A DNA stretch of 64,000 nt from Micractinium sp. NFX-FRZ (lineage: Eukaryota > Chlorophyta > Trebouxiophyceae > Chlorellales > Chlorellaceae), in NCBI GenBank assembly GCA_029339195.1, contig JAPTJF010000001.1, positions 1-64,000 on the forward strand, read 5' to 3'. Below, one piece after another: positions 61,378 through 64,000 of this stretch; the first letter of the stretch is position 1, and each line of letters begins with the position of its first letter. The translations under genes and the position numbers were made by a program. The notes under the pieces are model-generated. The model did not search any database. It was not told the origin of the DNA and saw nothing but the letters and a program-made list of their open reading frames with translations.

Positions 61378-62990
61378 TGCACCAGGCCTCGCCTATGATG
61401 AATCAGGTTGAACCAATATTGCAGGGCAGGCTGCGGGCAGCCAGCGGCCCAGCCTGTCGGGCACGGCGCTGCTGCAACCGGACACCTGATGCCATGCCAG
61501 CGGTGAGGAGCCCGTGGCAGCACCTGTGCAGGAGCGGCCGCTCCGTCTGCGCCCGCTTGCGCCCCCTGCTGATCAGATCCCAGTTCCCTTCCCAGTCACC
61601 ACGGAGAGTGGGTCTTTTTCATGGAGAGTTCTGCCTGCATCCTGTCTCTCAACCAAGCCGCTCTTTCCCGCCATCCCACACTTCAGACTGAACTTTTTTT
61701 CGATCAGATGACCCGCCGCCAAATGAATGCCTGCCAGTGCTCCCCCTGTACGACCCGCTCACTCCCTCCACGGCGGCGCTTTTTCATTCCTCACCCCAGG
61801 CTGTCTGTATTTCATGACTTATCCAATCCATAATTTTATCACTAGCGTGTGACCCTGATATGGCATCGCTTTCGGAGGTGGCAGGACCGAGAGCTGCAGG
61901 GGGCGGGAGCATGCTGCGGTGCGCTATGCATCCTGACTTGTGGGTGCTGCGCCTTAGCGGGCGCTGCTGCATTGTCGGTGCAAGTATGCGTACGGTTGGT
62001 GGTGCAGAAGGACGGCAAAGCCCAGGTTTGCCATCTTCAAACTTTGGGCGAAGGTGTTCCAGTTGGCGGTTGCATGCATGCAAGGTTCAATCTTGCTGCC
62101 GCCGGCTGCCACCGCTGCACTGGAGAGTCCAACTTTGCCCCGTCTGCACTTCCCGTTCAGCATTATCGTCTTCGGCAGCTCGGCACTCTCTCAATCACCC
62201 GGCCGAGCCGTTCCCTGCAGGCAGAACGCTTTGTCTGCAAAACTCGCCGCTGTGCGCTCCGGCGTGGCTCTGCCGACTCGCTTACATTACCAGGGCAGCT
62301 CGGCTCGCCCGCTGATTGACACAGGTGCCGCAGCCTCCGGGGACGGAACGAAGGCATGGAGGGGGGCGGTTTCGCTCGTCGGGCCTTGGGCGAGCCGTGG
62401 CACACCTCGCGAACCCCGGTCTCTGTACCCCACCCCCACCACCCGATTGGCTCGCCCCCTCCATCCCCAGCATGGCTGTCCTACATGCTACAGCCACAAC
62501 ACCGGGGGAACTGGCATGGGATTACAAATGCGTTACTATCATGGGGGGATTGCACGCATGTCTATCGCTACAATGGCAGGCAACAGCGGAACTGGCGGCT
62601 CTCACACTCGGGAATAAGGCAGGGTGTGGTGTGGTGAATTTGTGTGGGAATGATGAAGGGCGGAGGGCGGCAGGACGGCCTGCACACCCCGCTACTAGTG
62701 AACACGCTAACGCTACAACGCAACACAGGCTGCGGCAAAATTGTGGGTCTCAATGGGGCTAGGGGAAGGATACAGAAGACTGGCCCTGGTTGGGCGGCTC
62801 GCGGGCCCAAACCCCGCTCTCGGCTGGGCACCTGCCTCCCGTCTGCTGCGCATGCTGTGACGTGTTGTGCGCTCTTCCGGCCAGCGCGAGCACAAAGTGC
62901 ATTTTGCCGGCCGGCCAGCGCGCACCGCGAGTCACGCGCTCAGGCCAGAAGCACAAACGCACATATCGTGAGGCAGCGTGCATGTCGTGC
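61378..62990. other. convergent intergenic region, 1.6 kb
   Basis: Lies between the FLVB stop (plus) and the citrate synthase stop (minus). Two overlapping plus-strand open frames of ~150 codons start near 61849 but show no domain or splice pattern. Slightly AT-richer around 61560-61860. No gene is called. Confidence 0.45.
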
Positions 62991-63989
62991 TCACCAATTC
63001 TGCCCGCTGATGCGGCGCACATAGGCGTTGGAGGGCGGCACAGGGCCTAGCTCGTCTGCGGGCGGGGCAGGCGGGCGCGCAGGCAACCTTGGTGAACAAG
63101 TGTGTGCCGCACATATTGCAGCGCACTTGGCGTGCGCAGGCAGGCCCGCCTGCCAAACCCGCTGCCCTGCCCGCCAGCCGGGGGGTGGGCGGGAGCGGGG
63201 CGGGCATTGCTGAGAACACAACGTGGTGTGTGACCACCCATACTGTCAGCCCATACTGGCTCAAACAAGCAGGACAGCACGCAAAGCAGGCACGTAGCAA
63301 GCTGCGCTACTGCTGGGTGCTCACCTGTGCCTGGGGCCACCTTCTGCGGCCGCTCCTCCATGCCCTGGTAGCCGCGCAGCCACTCGCCCTGCAACAGAAA
63401 AGAGGGCAGGCGGGGGTGCAGGGGCAGCGGTCGGTGCAGGGAGCAGGGAGGTTTGTAGACACGCAGGCAGTGAGGCCAAGCAGGGGCCGGGGTTGGGGCA
63501 CGGGTTGGGGCTGGGCGTCAACGCGTGCCCGCCACCGCTGCACTACCCACATCCACTGTCGCTTGGACTAGCCAACGCCGGTGTCTCACACACATCCCCC
63601 ACCCCGCCCACGCGCCCCCTTCCAATGCTGCTCGATCCCCTCACACCCCACCCCACCCCACCCCTGATCCACCCACCCATCCACCCACCCGGTTGTCCTG
63701 CTGCAGCACCCACAGCTTGCTCGCACTCCTCACACCCCACTCCCAGCACCCACCCAGTTGTTCTGCTGCGGCATCCACAGCTTGCTCGCACTCCTCACAC
63801 CCCACCTCACCCCACTCCCTACACCCACCCCGCCCCGCCTCACCCGGTAGTCCTGCTGCGGCCGTATGATCTTGGTGTCCGGGTCCACCAGGCTCTCCCG
63901 CCAGTGCGCCAGGTATCCGGTGATGCGGGGGATGGCAAAGAGGACGGTGAAGAACTGGGGGGGGAAGCCCATGGCGCGGTACACCAGGC
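62991..63989 (-). CDS. citrate synthase, glyoxysomal/peroxisomal type, 3' part (truncated by window edge)
   Basis: Three last exons are present: 63989-63844, 63388-63325 and 63055-62991; the 5' part lies beyond the right edge. They read [60 protein letters not shown] and [25 protein letters not shown]. HWRE and RPQQ-Y are hallmarks of the bacterial-like type used by plant peroxisomes; in this fold the Arg residues here bind citrate or CoA. It condenses acetyl-CoA with oxaloacetate, for the glyoxylate cycle or fatty-acid respiration. No C-terminal SKL-type signal is seen; plant forms use an N-terminal PTS2, which would be outside the window. The intron after 63844 contains two copies of the exon end. 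Confidence 0.93.
63685..63805 (-). repeat. two copies of a citrate synthase exon end plus donor
   Basis: 63685-63740 and 63747-63805 are near-identical to each other. Their left parts match the exon end and donor at 63841-63864 (PQQDYR/GGTGAG; here QQDNRVG and PQQNNWVG). Confidence 0.85.
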
Positions 63990-64000
63990 CTGCCGGGGGG

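Noticed and set aside
61849..62319. Two overlapping ~150-codon plus-strand frames after FLVB
   Set aside because: Cys/Arg-rich without motifs, and both frames open at once as expected from composition.

Overview
This is nuclear DNA from a green alga, most likely a Chlorella-like trebouxiophyte. It is GC-rich and dense with short spliceosomal introns (mostly GTGAG/GTGGG...YAG). It carries plant-type chloroplast flavodiiron proteins, a plant-type SAICAR synthetase, an OXA2-type insertase with TPRs and a glyoxysomal-type citrate synthase. TGTAA polyadenylation words follow two of the genes. No rRNA, tRNA, CRISPR array or intact transposon was seen. Gene models were spliced by hand: phases were checked across nearly every junction, and weak joins are flagged.

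Layout. 0.3-8.5 kb, minus: a ~1,100-residue 2OG-Fe(II) oxygenase gene with one in-frame TAG. 9.6-12.2 kb, minus: an unrecognised protein, divergent from NDUFAF5 (12.5-16.0 kb, plus), a complex I assembly methyltransferase. 16.1-18.1 kb: a truncated RBR ubiquitin-ligase fragment facing away from an intronless RBR-like gene. 18.7-24.4 kb, minus: two tandem F-box/LRR-like paralogues. 25.5-26.9 kb, plus: a small unknown gene. 28.0-29.7 kb, minus: a Cdc25/arsenate-reductase-type rhodanese. 30.7-33.4 kb, plus: a DUF455 ferritin-like protein. 33.8-39.6 kb, plus: a secreted polysaccharide deacetylase with LysM. 40.5-43.8 kb, minus: an OXA2-type insertase. 44.1-48.2 kb, plus: SAICAR synthetase. 48.8-61.4 kb: FLVA and FLVB head to head. 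63.0 kb to the right edge, minus: the 3' end of citrate synthase.

Linked functions. FLVA and FLVB are the two subunits of the chloroplast O2-reducing flavodiiron system and share a 353-bp divergent promoter. NDUFAF5 and the OXA2-type protein both serve assembly of the mitochondrial respiratory chain. The other genes are unrelated housekeeping or regulatory functions, as is normal for a eukaryotic locus.

Main discoveries. (1) The last FLVB intron (61076-61268) is a fragment of the mitochondrial cox1 coding sequence that supplies the GTAAGT donor and the TGCAG acceptor, i.e. a spliceosomal intron made of mitochondrial DNA. (2) Many introns hold degenerate copies of the neighbouring exon edge plus its splice site ('exon-edge echoes'), in at least eight genes. 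(3) Four introns use GC-AG boundaries, and two micro-exons (15 and 14 nt) are needed to keep the frame.
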